This document shows, piece after piece, positions 34,343 through 43,117 of a stretch of DNA of 64,000 bases (positions within the stretch are counted from its first letter, which is position 1; every line of letters begins with the position of its first letter). Source of the stretch: Parvularcula sp039822105. GTDB taxonomy: Bacteria; Pseudomonadota; Alphaproteobacteria; Caulobacterales; Parvularculaceae. Made by a program: the position numbers and the translations under genes. The notes under the pieces were generated by a model that was not told the origin of the DNA, did no database searches, and saw only the letters and a list, made by a program, of their open reading frames with translations. The stretch spans positions 147,283 to 211,282 of the forward strand of contig JBCBMW010000004.1 of the NCBI GenBank assembly GCA_039822105.1, read 5' to 3'.

Positions 34343-35571
34343 GCCTCCGGCCCTGACGACCGCGCCACGATGAGCGCAAATGGCACCATGCTGCCGACAA
34401 TGCAGAAGCAGCTCACCAGCAACGGTGCGCCTGCGAAGATGAAACCTGCGTCACCCGACGTGTAGTACGTGAAGATCGAGGTCATCACGACTGGGCTTGT
34501 CATCATCGTGAGGGACATCACCGAGGCGACGGCGCCTTGCAGCTCGCCCTGTCCGTCGGCGGGCACCGCGGCTGACATGATCCCCTGCATCGCTGGCATC
34601 ATCAGGCCGCCAAGGGCGCCAACGAAGATCCAGAGATACACATAGATGCCGGTGGGGGCGAAGAACGCGTAGCCGATGAAGCTGATCGTCATGGCTGTCG
34701 CCCCAATCAGAACAGCCCGTGGCTCACCGATCGCCGGGATGATTCGCCGGGTGAGCCCGCCTTGCACGGTGGCGGAGGTCACGCCCACGAACGTCAGCGC
34801 ATAGCCGATGTCCGCTGGCGTCCAGCCATACTTGAAGACCGCGAAGTAAGAGAACACGGCGGGCAAGGCGTGGTGGGCGAACTGCATCAGGAAGTAAGCG
34901 CCGAGCACCACAAACACCATGTTGTAGCGGCTCACCGATACCAGGCTGCCAAGCGGGTTGGCGCGCCTGATATCAAAGGGCCGTTTCTCTTTGAGGGTTT
35001 CGGGCAAGGCAAAGAAGCCAAACGCGACATTGGCGAACCCAAGCGCTGCCGCTGCGTAGAACGGCGCCCTCGTACCCATCTCGCCAAAAAGGCCACCGAT
35101 CACCGGGCCTATGATGAACCCTAGGCCGAAAGCCGCACCCATGAGCCCGAAATTGGCGGCCCGTTTCTCTGGAGGTGAGACATCGGCAATCACGGCGTTC
35201 GCGGTGGAATAGGTCGCAGCCGTCGCACCGGAAATGATCCGCGCCAGAACGAGCCATGCGTAGGTGGGCGCCATCGCGAGGAGAAGGAAATCGATCGCGT
35301 AGGTGAGAAGCGAGAGAAGGATCACCGGACGGCGACCAAACCGGTCTGACAGGCCGCCCAGGATCGGCGACATGATGAACTGCGCCATGGCATAGCCGAA
35401 ATAGAGCCATCCCCCGCGCGATGCGGCCTCTGACACGGACTTTCCCGTCACCTCGGTCAAAAGATCGGGCATCACGGGCATGATGATCCCGAAACCCACC
35501 ATCGAGATCAGGATGGTGATGAACATGAAAAGAAGCGCAAAACGCGGCGCTGGGGTGTTCGTGTCGGTCAT
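34315..35571 (-). CDS. MFS efflux transporter, TetA-like (DHA1)
   Basis: 418 residues, 12 predicted helices. The A-motif GGLSDRFGRRPVILLS follows helix 2, and GAAFGLGFIIGPVIGG is the antiporter motif C of drug/H+ antiporters; sequence resembles the tetracycline/multidrug TetA group. It is the second gene after soxR, 31 bases downstream of it on the same strand, so it is likely induced by redox-cycling compounds. SoxR operons outside enterics often contain such pumps. Drug specificity unknown. Confidence 0.88.
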   Translation of the reverse strand: MTDTNTPAPRFALLFMFITILISMVGFGIIMPVMPDLLTEVTGKSVSEAASRGGWLYFGYAMAQFIMSPILGGLSDRFGRRPVILLSLLTYAIDFLLLAMAPTYAWLVLARIISGATAATYSTANAVIADVSPPEKRAANFGLMGAAFGLGFIIGPVIGGLFGEMGTRAPFYAAAALGFANVAFGFFALPETLKEKRPFDIRRANPLGSLVSVSRYNMVFVVLGAYFLMQFAHHALPAVFSYFAVFKYGWTPADIGYALTFVGVTSATVQGGLTRRIIPAIGEPRAVLIGATAMTISFIGYAFFAPTGIYVYLWIFVGALGGLMMPAMQGIMSAAVPADGQGELQGAVASVMSLTMMTSPVVMTSIFTYYTSGDAGFIFAGAPLLVSCFCIVGSMVPFALIVARSSGPEAQASPGANA

Positions 35572-35602
35572 GGGACTTCCGTGGCGATGCGGCAGGGGCG
35601 GG

Positions 35603-36082
35603 TCAAGCTGACCCAGGATCGCGCGGCTCGCCGCCGCTCTCGACATAGCACGCGCCGGTGCCGTGCTGTGCCGCTTTGTCGTCGGGGTTGTAGAGGGGGC
35701 ACTTGCTCACCGAGAGACAGCCGCAACCGATGCAGCCGTCCAACGCATCACGCAAACGTGTCAGCTTAGCGATCCGTTCGCTGAGGTCTTCGCGCCAGTC
35801 GCTGGCCACGTCCGCCCATTGTTCTTTGTTCGGCGGGTCCTCCGGATGCAGAGCGCTCAGCTTCTCGCGGATCTCCGCCAGCGGAATACCAAGGTTCTGG
35901 GCGGTCTTGATCACGCCCAAGCGGCGCAAGACCGCGCGATCGTAGCGCCTTTGGTTCCCCGGCGTCCGCCATGAGTGGATGAGGCCCTCACGTTCATAGA
36001 AATGAAGCGCCGACACAGAGAGGCCGGCCCGGGCTGCTGCCTGTCCGGGGGTGAGAGCCTTTGGAAGAATATTCGATTTCAA
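35603..36082 (-). CDS. soxR: redox-sensitive transcriptional activator SoxR
   Basis: 159 residues. MerR-type N-terminus (LTPGQAAARAGLSVSALHFYEREGLI), dimerisation helix, and the SoxR-specific 2Fe-2S motif C117-x2-C120-x-C122-x5-C128 (CIGCGCLSVSKC). Oxidation of the cluster by superoxide or redox-cycling metabolites switches the bound dimer to an activator. The only workable start is a TTG ending at 36082; GAGG seven bases upstream is its Shine-Dalgarno and lies inside the operator. The short C-terminal tail holds an additional Cys (C145). Forms an operon with the efflux gene and faces the SoxR-type promoter at 36086-36116. Confidence 0.96.
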   Translation of the reverse strand: MKSNILPKALTPGQAAARAGLSVSALHFYEREGLIHSWRTPGNQRRYDRAVLRRLGVIKTAQNLGIPLAEIREKLSALHPEDPPNKEQWADVASDWREDLSERIAKLTRLRDALDGCIGCGCLSVSKCPLYNPDDKAAQHGTGACYVESGGEPRDPGSA

Positions 36083-36085
36083 AGC

Positions 36086-36116
36086 TTGACCTCAACTTGG
36101 GTTGAGGTTTTATAGC
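36086..36116 (+). promoter_or_regulatory. SoxR-type promoter and sox box
   Basis: TTGACC (-35, 36086-36091) and TATAGC (-10, 36111-36116) are separated by 19 bases, the overlong spacer required by MerR-family activators. The spacer holds the inverted repeat ACCTCAACTTGGGTTGAGGT (36089-36108), very close to the sox box with CCTCAA arms. It reads rightwards, away from soxR, into the 38-codon reading frame. Confidence 0.88.
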
Positions 36117-36149
36117 TCAGGCTCCTTCCATTGTCGAGAGGAGAGACCC

Positions 36150-36266
36150 ATGCGGAAAGTAGCACCCAACGCGAAACCGAAGCCTGCGGACAAACCAAAG
36201 CCCAAGCCCGCCCCGTGGTGGTCCGGGGTGGCGGCGCTGGCCCATTTGGGGATGCCGCAGAAATGA
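36150..36266 (+). CDS. 38-residue Lys-Pro-rich micro-protein behind the SoxR promoter
   Basis: ATG at 36150 follows GAGAGGAGAG with ideal spacing and starts about 34 bases after the -10 element of the SoxR-type promoter. The product begins MRKVAPNAKPKPADKPKPKP, continues with a WW pair and ends in a mildly hydrophobic helix-like tail (GVAALAHLGMPQK). There is no signal peptide or Cys; charge is strongly positive. It is the only same-strand reading frame with a good ribosome site before the convergent sirtuin gene. Family unknown to me. Expression is inferred from promoter and ribosome-site quality. Confidence 0.6.
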   Translation: MRKVAPNAKPKPADKPKPKPAPWWSGVAALAHLGMPQK

Positions 36267-36350
36267 CAGGAGCAGCAACCCGCCGCTCGCTGCATCGGAG
36301 ACTGACGCAGCCTCAGCCGCCCTAACACGATCGCTACACAGATGAGACGA

Positions 36351-37061
36351 TCATCTGTTCAACAGGTCGGCTGTCCAGGCCGGGACCACGTCGCTCGCCT
36401 TGCCGTAGCGTCTGTCCGTGAAGAGATCGGCGTTGTCCGATGGATCGAGGTTGAGCTCGATCCGCGGGATCCCGCGTCGCGCGGCGAGGCCGACAAGGCC
36501 TGCAGCCGGATAGACCGCACCCGAGGTGCCGATGGCAACAAAAAGATCTGCCTGCATCATACGTTCTTCCACCTCATCGAAATGGCGCGGGATCTCGCCG
36601 AACCAAACGATGTAGGGGCGCATCGCGCGGGTTCCGCAGGCGGGGCAGGGCGTCTCCGTCGAGAGATCTTCGAGCCATTCCGCAACATTCCCGCAAGCGT
36701 AACACTCCGCCTTCTGAAGAAGCCCGTGGATCGGCAAGATGTTCTTGCTCCCTGCACGCTGATGCAGGTCGTCCACATTCTGCGTGACCAGCGTCAGGGA
36801 TCCGCCGCGTTTCACAAGCTCGGCCTCAAGCTCAGCCAGCGCCACATGGGCCGCATTCGGCTGGACACTCGGCAATTGCGCTCGGCGAGCGTTATAAAAG
36901 GCGTGGACCCGCGCCGGATCCTCGGCAAAACCCTCCGGTGTGGCCACCTTCATCGGGTCATTCTTCTGCCAAACACCGCTCTGATCACGGAACGTATCGA
37001 CGCCAGAATCTGCTGAGATCCCAGCGCCGGTGAGGACAACGATGTTGATCGGGCCTGTCAT
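36351..37061 (-). CDS. cobB: NAD-dependent protein deacylase (sirtuin)
   Basis: 236 residues, class III (SIRT5-like) bacterial sirtuin. VVLTGAGISADSGVDTFR binds NAD, TQNVDDLHQRAG is the catalytic loop, IHGLL holds the catalytic His, and two CxxC-like pairs (CYACG, CPACG) bind zinc. Removes acetyl or succinyl groups from lysines using NAD. I use ATG ending at 37061; a GTG 15 bases upstream is possible. It stands alone, convergent with the micro-gene. Confidence 0.94.
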   Translation of the reverse strand: MTGPINIVVLTGAGISADSGVDTFRDQSGVWQKNDPMKVATPEGFAEDPARVHAFYNARRAQLPSVQPNAAHVALAELEAELVKRGGSLTLVTQNVDDLHQRAGSKNILPIHGLLQKAECYACGNVAEWLEDLSTETPCPACGTRAMRPYIVWFGEIPRHFDEVEERMMQADLFVAIGTSGAVYPAAGLVGLAARRGIPRIELNLDPSDNADLFTDRRYGKASDVVPAWTADLLNR

Positions 37062-37130
37062 GCCGCGATCGTTCACACACGGGGCCTATCCGTCAACATC
37101 GGCCACTGCAGAGCGAGCGACCTGACCCCG

Positions 37131-37586
37131 TCAAACGCACTCGTTCGCGGGGATCGACGCAGACACAAAGAGGTGCGGGACGCCGTCACTCGTTTTGTCA
37201 AACGACAACCCGTCGGCTGAGATCCGGAGTGTGATCTGCCTGCGGAGGTTCGAGAACCACTCTGAGTCCACGACATCGACAGGCTCATCAAGGTCGAGCG
37301 TAACGTCGAAGGCGCGGCCCATTGCGATCTCTCGCACGGCTTTCACACAGCCCGTGATCGGCCGTTTGAGGTACTGGCCCTCAACCCAATCACCCACCCG
37401 AAGCGGGCGCTCGGGTTTGTTCGACAGGCGCGCAGACAATGTGTTCCAGTCTGCGTGCCCGAGCTCCTGGGCGACGCGTTCGAGCGCTGCGGAATGGCTG
37501 ATGTGTTGTCCTTCGGCGGCGCATTGGGCCCGAAGAAGACGCGCATAGGCCTTTGCCTGGTCACGTGTGGCGATGGATGGCGGCAT
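37131..37586 (-). CDS. hypothetical protein with N-terminal glyoxalase-related segment
   Basis: 151 residues. The first 60 residues (TRDQAKAYARLLRAQ, ISHSAALERVAQELGHADWNTLSARL) match the short segment that databases label glyoxalase-superfamily related, found fused to varied partners. The rest holds a small beta domain (LRVGDWVEGQYLKRPITG, FDVTLDLDEPVDVVDSEWF) that I do not recognise and that looks like an SH3-type barrel. No catalytic residues for glyoxalase are evident. Solitary gene, function unknown. Confidence 0.75.
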   Translation of the reverse strand: MPPSIATRDQAKAYARLLRAQCAAEGQHISHSAALERVAQELGHADWNTLSARLSNKPERPLRVGDWVEGQYLKRPITGCVKAVREIAMGRAFDVTLDLDEPVDVVDSEWFSNLRRQITLRISADGLSFDKTSDGVPHLFVSASIPANECV

Positions 37587-37772
37587 GCTGATGCACTCCC
37601 ATTTTCGACGGTCTTGAAGGGCGGTGTCCGCGTTGCCACCGAACCGTCATGGGGGTCCAGTCAGTCCAAGAGATCAAGGGAAGCCCCAGGGAGATCTTCA
37701 CCAACGGGAAATCCCGGCGAACGGCAGGCGTCTCTCACCTGGGGGAACAGCTAGGGATGTGTCAGCACGCTG

Positions 37773-39236
37773 TCAATCTGCAGCGCTTGGCGCTGGGGCC
37801 GTCTTGGTTCCAAAGGCCGCTGCGATGGCGGCGAGGACAGCGAGGCCCGCTGCCATCGCGGTCCCGGTCTGAAAGCTCACAAGGGTGGAGCCGAGCGCGG
37901 CGGCTGCTGCGACCCCGATCAGCTGGGCGATGCGGCTGACGGTGTTGTTGACCCCCGATGCCAGGCCCTGGTCCTCATCACCTAAGCTCGCCATCACCCC
38001 CGCCGTGAGCGGAGCAATCAAAAGAGCGAATGCGAGGCCAAGGACACCCATGGGCAAGAGAGCGCCCAACAACAATGTGCTCTCAGCTGCCATAGCCATC
38101 CACGCAAAGGCGACGGCCGCGAGCCCTGCGCCGGACACAAGCGGCAGGCGCGGGCCGGTCTTATCCATCAAGCCGCCGGCGATGTTCGATAGGAATCCGA
38201 CCCCCAGCGTGAAGGGCAGGAAAGCCATCCCCGCCATGGATGCCGACAGGCCCAAGCGCTCGATCAGGGTGAAGGGGAGCTGGAAGAAGACAATTGATAG
38301 AGCGGCATAGAGGAAGAGCGTTGCGAGGTTGAGCCCGGCGAACGTCCGGTTCCTGAAGATCGAAGGGGGCATCATCGGCGCGGATGCTCGTGTCTGGCGC
38401 ACAAAGAACAAACCAAACCCCAGCGCGGCCACCAGGAAAGCGAGGGCTGGTGAAATCGGAAGCGGGCCTTCTTCGCCACCAAGAGCGCTGAGCCCTGCCG
38501 CTAAGGCCGCCAAGAAGATGGCAAGAAAGATCGCGCCCACGGTGTCGAACGGCGCATCGTCTTTCCGCGGTGTTCTCGGCCCGGCATAGAGAAGGATAGC
38601 GATCGCCAGCAGCGCGAGAGGCGGGTTGATCCAGAACACGGCCGGCCAACCGAAACTCTCCGTCAGCCAACCGCCGAGGGGCGGGCCAGCGGATGTCATG
38701 AGAGCGGAGGCGGCGGCCCAAACGCCGATCGCGCCGCCCCGTTGGTCTTTGGGGTAGACCGAACCGATCAGCGCCAGGCTGGCGGGCGTCATGAACGCGG
38801 CGCCCACGCCCTGGACGCCGCGCGCAATGATCAGAGAGCCGATCGATGATGACAGTGCACACCAGGCGGAAGCTGCGCCAAAGACCATGACGCCAGCGAT
38901 CAGCACCCGGACACGGCCTTTGGCATCAGCAATGGCGCCGCCAACGAGCGACAAGGCTGCCAGCGCGAGGACATAAATGTTCAGCACCCACTGCAATGAT
39001 GAGAGGTCGGCGCCGAGATCCTGCCGCATGGCTGGCAACGCCACGGTGAGGCCTGAGCCATCGATGAAACCCATCGATGACGCGATGATCGACGCAGCGA
39101 GCACAAGCCGCCGCGTCCCAACGCTGTAGGTCAAACCCGCTTCCTGCGGGCAAGGCTGCGCTTCAATCAAATCCTGTTGGCATGGCGGTTTGAGCGGCTG
39201 AGCGATGGGAGGACTCCCTCGAATGTCCCCGTTCAC
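37773..39236 (-). CDS. MFS drug transporter, DHA2 (14-helix) type
   Basis: 487 residues, about 14 predicted helices beginning near residue 45. Helix 1 carries SSMGFIDGSGLTVALPAMRQDL (motif D1-like) and loop 2-3 GGAIADAKGRVRVLIAG is the motif A; ALMTSAGPPLGGWLTE is motif C of antiporters. EmrB/QacA-like proton-coupled export of toxic compounds is the family role. The frame opens with GTG ending at 39236, leaving a non-membrane N-terminus of about 40 residues, so a later start such as the GTG at the SVGTRRL position is possible. Confidence 0.88.
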   Translation of the reverse strand: MNGDIRGSPPIAQPLKPPCQQDLIEAQPCPQEAGLTYSVGTRRLVLAASIIASSMGFIDGSGLTVALPAMRQDLGADLSSLQWVLNIYVLALAALSLVGGAIADAKGRVRVLIAGVMVFGAASAWCALSSSIGSLIIARGVQGVGAAFMTPASLALIGSVYPKDQRGGAIGVWAAASALMTSAGPPLGGWLTESFGWPAVFWINPPLALLAIAILLYAGPRTPRKDDAPFDTVGAIFLAIFLAALAAGLSALGGEEGPLPISPALAFLVAALGFGLFFVRQTRASAPMMPPSIFRNRTFAGLNLATLFLYAALSIVFFQLPFTLIERLGLSASMAGMAFLPFTLGVGFLSNIAGGLMDKTGPRLPLVSGAGLAAVAFAWMAMAAESTLLLGALLPMGVLGLAFALLIAPLTAGVMASLGDEDQGLASGVNNTVSRIAQLIGVAAAAALGSTLVSFQTGTAMAAGLAVLAAIAAAFGTKTAPAPSAAD

Positions 39237-39498
39237 TCAAGCACATGTGCCGATGTCTGCGAATGGTCCATATGCAGTTGCGGCAGGGTCATCTCGCCAA
39301 TGGCTACCGGGTTCTTCCCTTAGAATTGTTGTCTCACGACATCTTGATCGGACGACGGACAGCATCCATCTCACCCGCAAGCGAAACGGCACTGGTCACG
39401 AGGGCGTGGGTGCTGAGCGGATAGAGCGCTGCCGCAGCGGGCCAACGAGTTAGAGCCCACGTGGATGCTCCTATCGGCGTGTATACGGAGGGGAATCT

Positions 39499-40746
39499 GT
39501 GAACGTGTTGAAGCTCTTTGGCGTGATTGTTGCCGCACTGATTGCGGTGGCGGCCTGGTCGGCGACGGCTTTGTATGGCGGGCTTTTGGGATGGTGGATG
39601 GACCCCGTCGTTGATGAGGGCGACCATCAGGCTTTTGCGGCAGCCGCGCAGGCGCGGATCGAGGAAGAAAGTTTGGGCAACAGCGCCTTTGTTCTTTTGA
39701 CCGATGGTGAGGTGACGGCCGAGCACTACGCGCTGGCGAGCAACGATGTCAGCGCGGACACCGTGTTTCCAACTGCCTCGTTCAGCAAATGGATCACTGC
39801 GCTGGGCATCATGACGCTAGAGCGTGATGGCCTCATTGATCTCGACGATGCGGTGTCCAGCCATCTGACCCGATGGGGCCTTCCAGAAGGGCCGTATAAT
39901 GACGAGGTGACCGTTCGGCGCCTTCTCAGCCATATGGCAGGCCTCACCGATGGTTTGGGTTTTGGTGACTACGAAGCGGATGAGAAGATCCCAACGCTTG
40001 TCGAGTCCTTGAACAACCCGCGAGCCTCTGTGGGTCGTGACAGTGTCGTCGCAGTCGGAACAGAGCCGGGTACGGAGTTCGCCTATTCAGGCGGTAGCTA
40101 CCTCATTCTCGAACTTCTCATCGAGGAGGTCTCTGGTCAGTCGTATAGGGACTATATCACTAACGAGGTTCTTGCGCCGCTTGGGATGAAGAGCTCGTCG
40201 TTCGATTACCTTGGCGATATCCCGGAAGCGACGGCGTCTTTTGATGCTGGGGGCAGCAGGGTCGAGCCCTACAAGTATGCCGCAGCCGGCGCGACGGGCT
40301 TTGTCAGCTCCGCCGCTGATCTGACGCTACTTGTGCAAGGCATCCTGTCCGAGGACGCGCCGCTTGGTATTGATCAGCAGGCGATGCGCGCGCCCCACGC
40401 TTCTGTGCTCGGCGCCCCAATTTGGGGGCTTGGGGTGATGCTCTATGCTCCGACCCGGTCGGGCACGGATTATGTCTTTGGGCATGATGGCGGGAACGAG
40501 CCCGCGATCAATGCGTCGGTGCGGATCAACCCAGAAACCCGTGATGCCTTTATCCTCCTCGCCAATGGCCATGCGACCCTGGCCTCGGATATCGGCGCGG
40601 ACTGGGTCCTTTGGCAGACGGGCACACCTGACTTTCTCTCGAGCGATGCAGCGATCGCCAGCTCCATCGTTCCGATCGTGGTGGGGTCAGGTGTGATCCT
40701 GCTGATCACCATCGTCGCTGGGCGGCGCTTCCTCCGCCGGTCCTAG
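39499..40746 (+). CDS. serine hydrolase of the beta-lactamase class C / penicillin-binding fold, membrane-anchored
   Basis: 415 residues. N-terminal membrane segment (about 4-24), then the catalytic set: SFSK (SxxK, about residue 94), YSGGSY as the Tyr motif, and HDGGN replacing KTG (HxG), a pattern of class C-like esterases and D-aminopeptidases. A second membrane segment at the C-terminus (about 388-409) ends in RRFLRRS, so the enzyme domain is held in the periplasm at both ends. GTG start with GGAGGGG five bases upstream. Substrate unknown; not a proven beta-lactamase. Confidence 0.88.
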   Translation: MNVLKLFGVIVAALIAVAAWSATALYGGLLGWWMDPVVDEGDHQAFAAAAQARIEEESLGNSAFVLLTDGEVTAEHYALASNDVSADTVFPTASFSKWITALGIMTLERDGLIDLDDAVSSHLTRWGLPEGPYNDEVTVRRLLSHMAGLTDGLGFGDYEADEKIPTLVESLNNPRASVGRDSVVAVGTEPGTEFAYSGGSYLILELLIEEVSGQSYRDYITNEVLAPLGMKSSSFDYLGDIPEATASFDAGGSRVEPYKYAAAGATGFVSSAADLTLLVQGILSEDAPLGIDQQAMRAPHASVLGAPIWGLGVMLYAPTRSGTDYVFGHDGGNEPAINASVRINPETRDAFILLANGHATLASDIGADWVLWQTGTPDFLSSDAAIASSIVPIVVGSGVILLITIVAGRRFLRRS

Positions 40747-40753
40747 GCGCGGG

Positions 40754-42019
40754 TTATGCTGCCTCCTTGAGCGGTACGATGCGCAAGGACGTCACCTGAT
40801 TTCTCCGCTTGCCGAGGATTTCGAAGCGGCAGTCGTGGAAGCTGAACATCTGGCCGACATCGGGGATGCATCGTCCTTCGTGGATGACCAGGCCAGCAAT
40901 GGTGACGGCTTCTTCGTCGGGCAGCCGCCAGTCCATCATCCGGTTGAGATCGCGGATCGTGACATCGCCCTGCACGATGACAGAGCCATCGGGTTGGCGC
41001 TCGACACCGACGACGGCCACGTCGTGTTCATCCTCAATCTCGCCGACGATCTCTTCGAGAATGTCTTCAAGGGTCACGAGGCCCTGGTGCGAGCCATACT
41101 CATCAATCACCAGCGCAAAGTGCATTTGGGTTTTTTTGAAGGCGTCGAGCTGTTCTTTCAGCGTCGTCGTCTCGGGGATGAAATAGGGCTCCATGGCAAT
41201 GGCGCGGAAATCCACCTGATCAGGATCGTTGCCAACCTTCCAAAGCGCGCGGAGCATATCTTTGGCGTGCAGCACACCGACGATATTGTCTTGATCATCA
41301 TCATAAAGAGGGATGCGCGTGAATTTTGATTCGAGCACCGTCTCCACGATTTCACGCGGCGGTGTGTTCACGTCGAGCATTTCCACCGATTTCCGGTGGA
41401 TCATGATCTCTTCGACATTGATCTGATCGAGTTCGAGCGCGCCGCGGATGATGTCGCGCGCCTCTTTCTCCATCTGGCCTTCTTCGTGATGCAGCTCGAT
41501 CGCGCCTTTCAGTTCGTCCTGGACAGAGAGAGCATCATCCATCTCCGTGACGTCCACACCGAAAAGGCGGTGGAGCGTCGTCCGCACGATCGCCTGCACG
41601 ATCGATGTGATCGGCGCGAAGACGGGGATGATCCGCTGCATGATCGGTGCAACCAGCATTGCGACCTTATCGGCGCGGGCAATGCCTGCCGTCTTCGGCA
41701 TGACTTCGGCGAAGACCAAGACCAGGACCGTCATCACCGCTGTTGCGATCACCACGCCAGACCCTGGGAAGAGCTCGCTGAAAAGCGTTGTCGCCAGCGC
41801 CGATGCGAGGATGTTGACGAGGTTGTTGCCGAGCAGGATCGCGCCGATCAGCCGCTCACGGTCTTCGGTGATGCGCGCAACGGCTGCCGCGCGCTTGTCA
41901 CCTTTCAGCTCCAGCGTCCGCATCCGGGCGCGAGAGGTCGCTGTCAGCGCCGTCTCTGAACCTGAGAAGAACCCTGAAAGGAATAGCAATCCAACGATGA
42001 AGAGCGCGGTCGTGATCAT
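40754..42019 (-). CDS. CNNM/CorC (HlyC) family membrane protein
   Basis: 421 residues. DUF21 (CNNM) membrane domain at about 1-190 with GFFSGSETALTATSRARMR and AILLGNNLVNILASALAT, a CBS pair (about 200-330; MIHRKSVEMLDVNTPPRE, LVTLEDILEEIVGEIEDEHD) and a C-terminal CorC_HlyC domain. Such proteins are linked to Mg2+/Na+ transport and resistance. It follows aroB by six bases in the aroK-aroB operon, a common arrangement in this class. Confidence 0.93.
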   Translation of the reverse strand: MITTALFIVGLLFLSGFFSGSETALTATSRARMRTLELKGDKRAAAVARITEDRERLIGAILLGNNLVNILASALATTLFSELFPGSGVVIATAVMTVLVLVFAEVMPKTAGIARADKVAMLVAPIMQRIIPVFAPITSIVQAIVRTTLHRLFGVDVTEMDDALSVQDELKGAIELHHEEGQMEKEARDIIRGALELDQINVEEIMIHRKSVEMLDVNTPPREIVETVLESKFTRIPLYDDDQDNIVGVLHAKDMLRALWKVGNDPDQVDFRAIAMEPYFIPETTTLKEQLDAFKKTQMHFALVIDEYGSHQGLVTLEDILEEIVGEIEDEHDVAVVGVERQPDGSVIVQGDVTIRDLNRMMDWRLPDEEAVTIAGLVIHEGRCIPDVGQMFSFHDCRFEILGKRRNQVTSLRIVPLKEAA

Positions 42020-42025
42020 GGGGCC

Positions 42026-43117
42026 CTAGAGGTGCGTCTCATCCTTTAAGAACGCAAGCAGCGTCGCCTCATCTTCGTCCTTAGCGATGAAGGCTTCACC
42101 AACAGCGCGCAGAAGGATGAGGGTGAGGCGGCCGCCTTCGACCTTTTTGTCCTGCCGCACATGGCCAAGAAGAGCCTCGGCAGAGGTTTCAAGCCAAGCG
42201 ATATCAGACATTTGGGTCGGCAAACCCGCCGCTGCGATGACGCCGATGATCCGGCTCGCCTCGTCTTCACTCAAAAGGCCCCGCACGACCGAGAACCGCG
42301 AGGCCATCGCCATGCCGAGCGCCACTGCCTCGCCGTGGAGGAGGCGGCCATCATATCCGGCTTCCGCTTCCAATGCGTGGCCGAACGTGTGGCCGAGATT
42401 GAGAAGGGCCCGCTTGCCCGCCTCCCGCTCATCCTCGCTCACGATCGCCGCCTTGGCAGCGCAGCTTTGCGCGATCGCTTCTTCGCGGGCCTCGGGATCG
42501 CCAGCGATGACGTCTTCGCCGCGTTCTTCGAGCCAGCTGAAAAACGCTGTGTCGCCGAGCGCCGCTGTTTTCACGATCTCAGCATACCCAGCGAGAAGCT
42601 CCCGGTGCGGAAGGGTTGTCAGCATCTCTGTATCGATCACGACCACAGACGGCTGGTGGAAGGCTCCCACCAGGTTCTTGCCCGCAGCCGTATTGATCGC
42701 TGTTTTTCCGCCCACAGAGCTATCGACCTGGGAGAGCAGCGTCGTTGGGATCTGCACAAACCCGCAGCCGCGGCGCAGGGTAGCCGCGCAAAAGCCGGTG
42801 AGGTCACCCACCACGCCGCCACCGAAAGCAACCACTGACCCGCCGCGCTCAACACCGGCCGCCAAAAGGGCTTCTGTCACGCGCTGATACTCAGCCCAGG
42901 ACTTCGAGCCCTCGCCAGGGGCGACCTCGATCATGGGCAGATCGGGAAGAAGGCTGGTGAGCTTATCGCGGTGGAGCTCAAGAACCGCCGCATCAGCGAC
43001 AATTGCGCTCGGTTTCTCTGTCAGGGAACGGAGAAGCTCTCGAGAACCAGCGAGGGCTCCCGCGCCGATCCTCACGTCATAGGATCGGCCGCCCAAATCA
43101 ACGGGGACGATGCGCAT
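42026..43117 (-). CDS. aroB: 3-dehydroquinate synthase
   Basis: 363 residues. Converts DAHP to 3-dehydroquinate, step two of the shikimate pathway, using NAD and a divalent metal. GGGVVGDLTGFCAATLRRGCGFVQIPTTLLSQVDSSVGGK is the central signature region, with KNLVGAFHQP following; the metal ligands lie around HGEAVALGMAMA and NLGHTFGHALE. Its ATG shares one base with the aroK stop (TGATG), so the two are coupled. Confidence 0.97.
   Translation of the reverse strand: MRIVPVDLGGRSYDVRIGAGALAGSRELLRSLTEKPSAIVADAAVLELHRDKLTSLLPDLPMIEVAPGEGSKSWAEYQRVTEALLAAGVERGGSVVAFGGGVVGDLTGFCAATLRRGCGFVQIPTTLLSQVDSSVGGKTAINTAAGKNLVGAFHQPSVVVIDTEMLTTLPHRELLAGYAEIVKTAALGDTAFFSWLEERGEDVIAGDPEAREEAIAQSCAAKAAIVSEDEREAGKRALLNLGHTFGHALEAEAGYDGRLLHGEAVALGMAMASRFSVVRGLLSEDEASRIIGVIAAAGLPTQMSDIAWLETSAEALLGHVRQDKKVEGGRLTLILLRAVGEAFIAKDEDEATLLAFLKDETHL

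Noticed and set aside
39237..39498. Small open frames in the gap between the DHA2 transporter and the serine hydrolase
   Set aside because: No ribosome site, no family features and irregular composition; probably noncoding.
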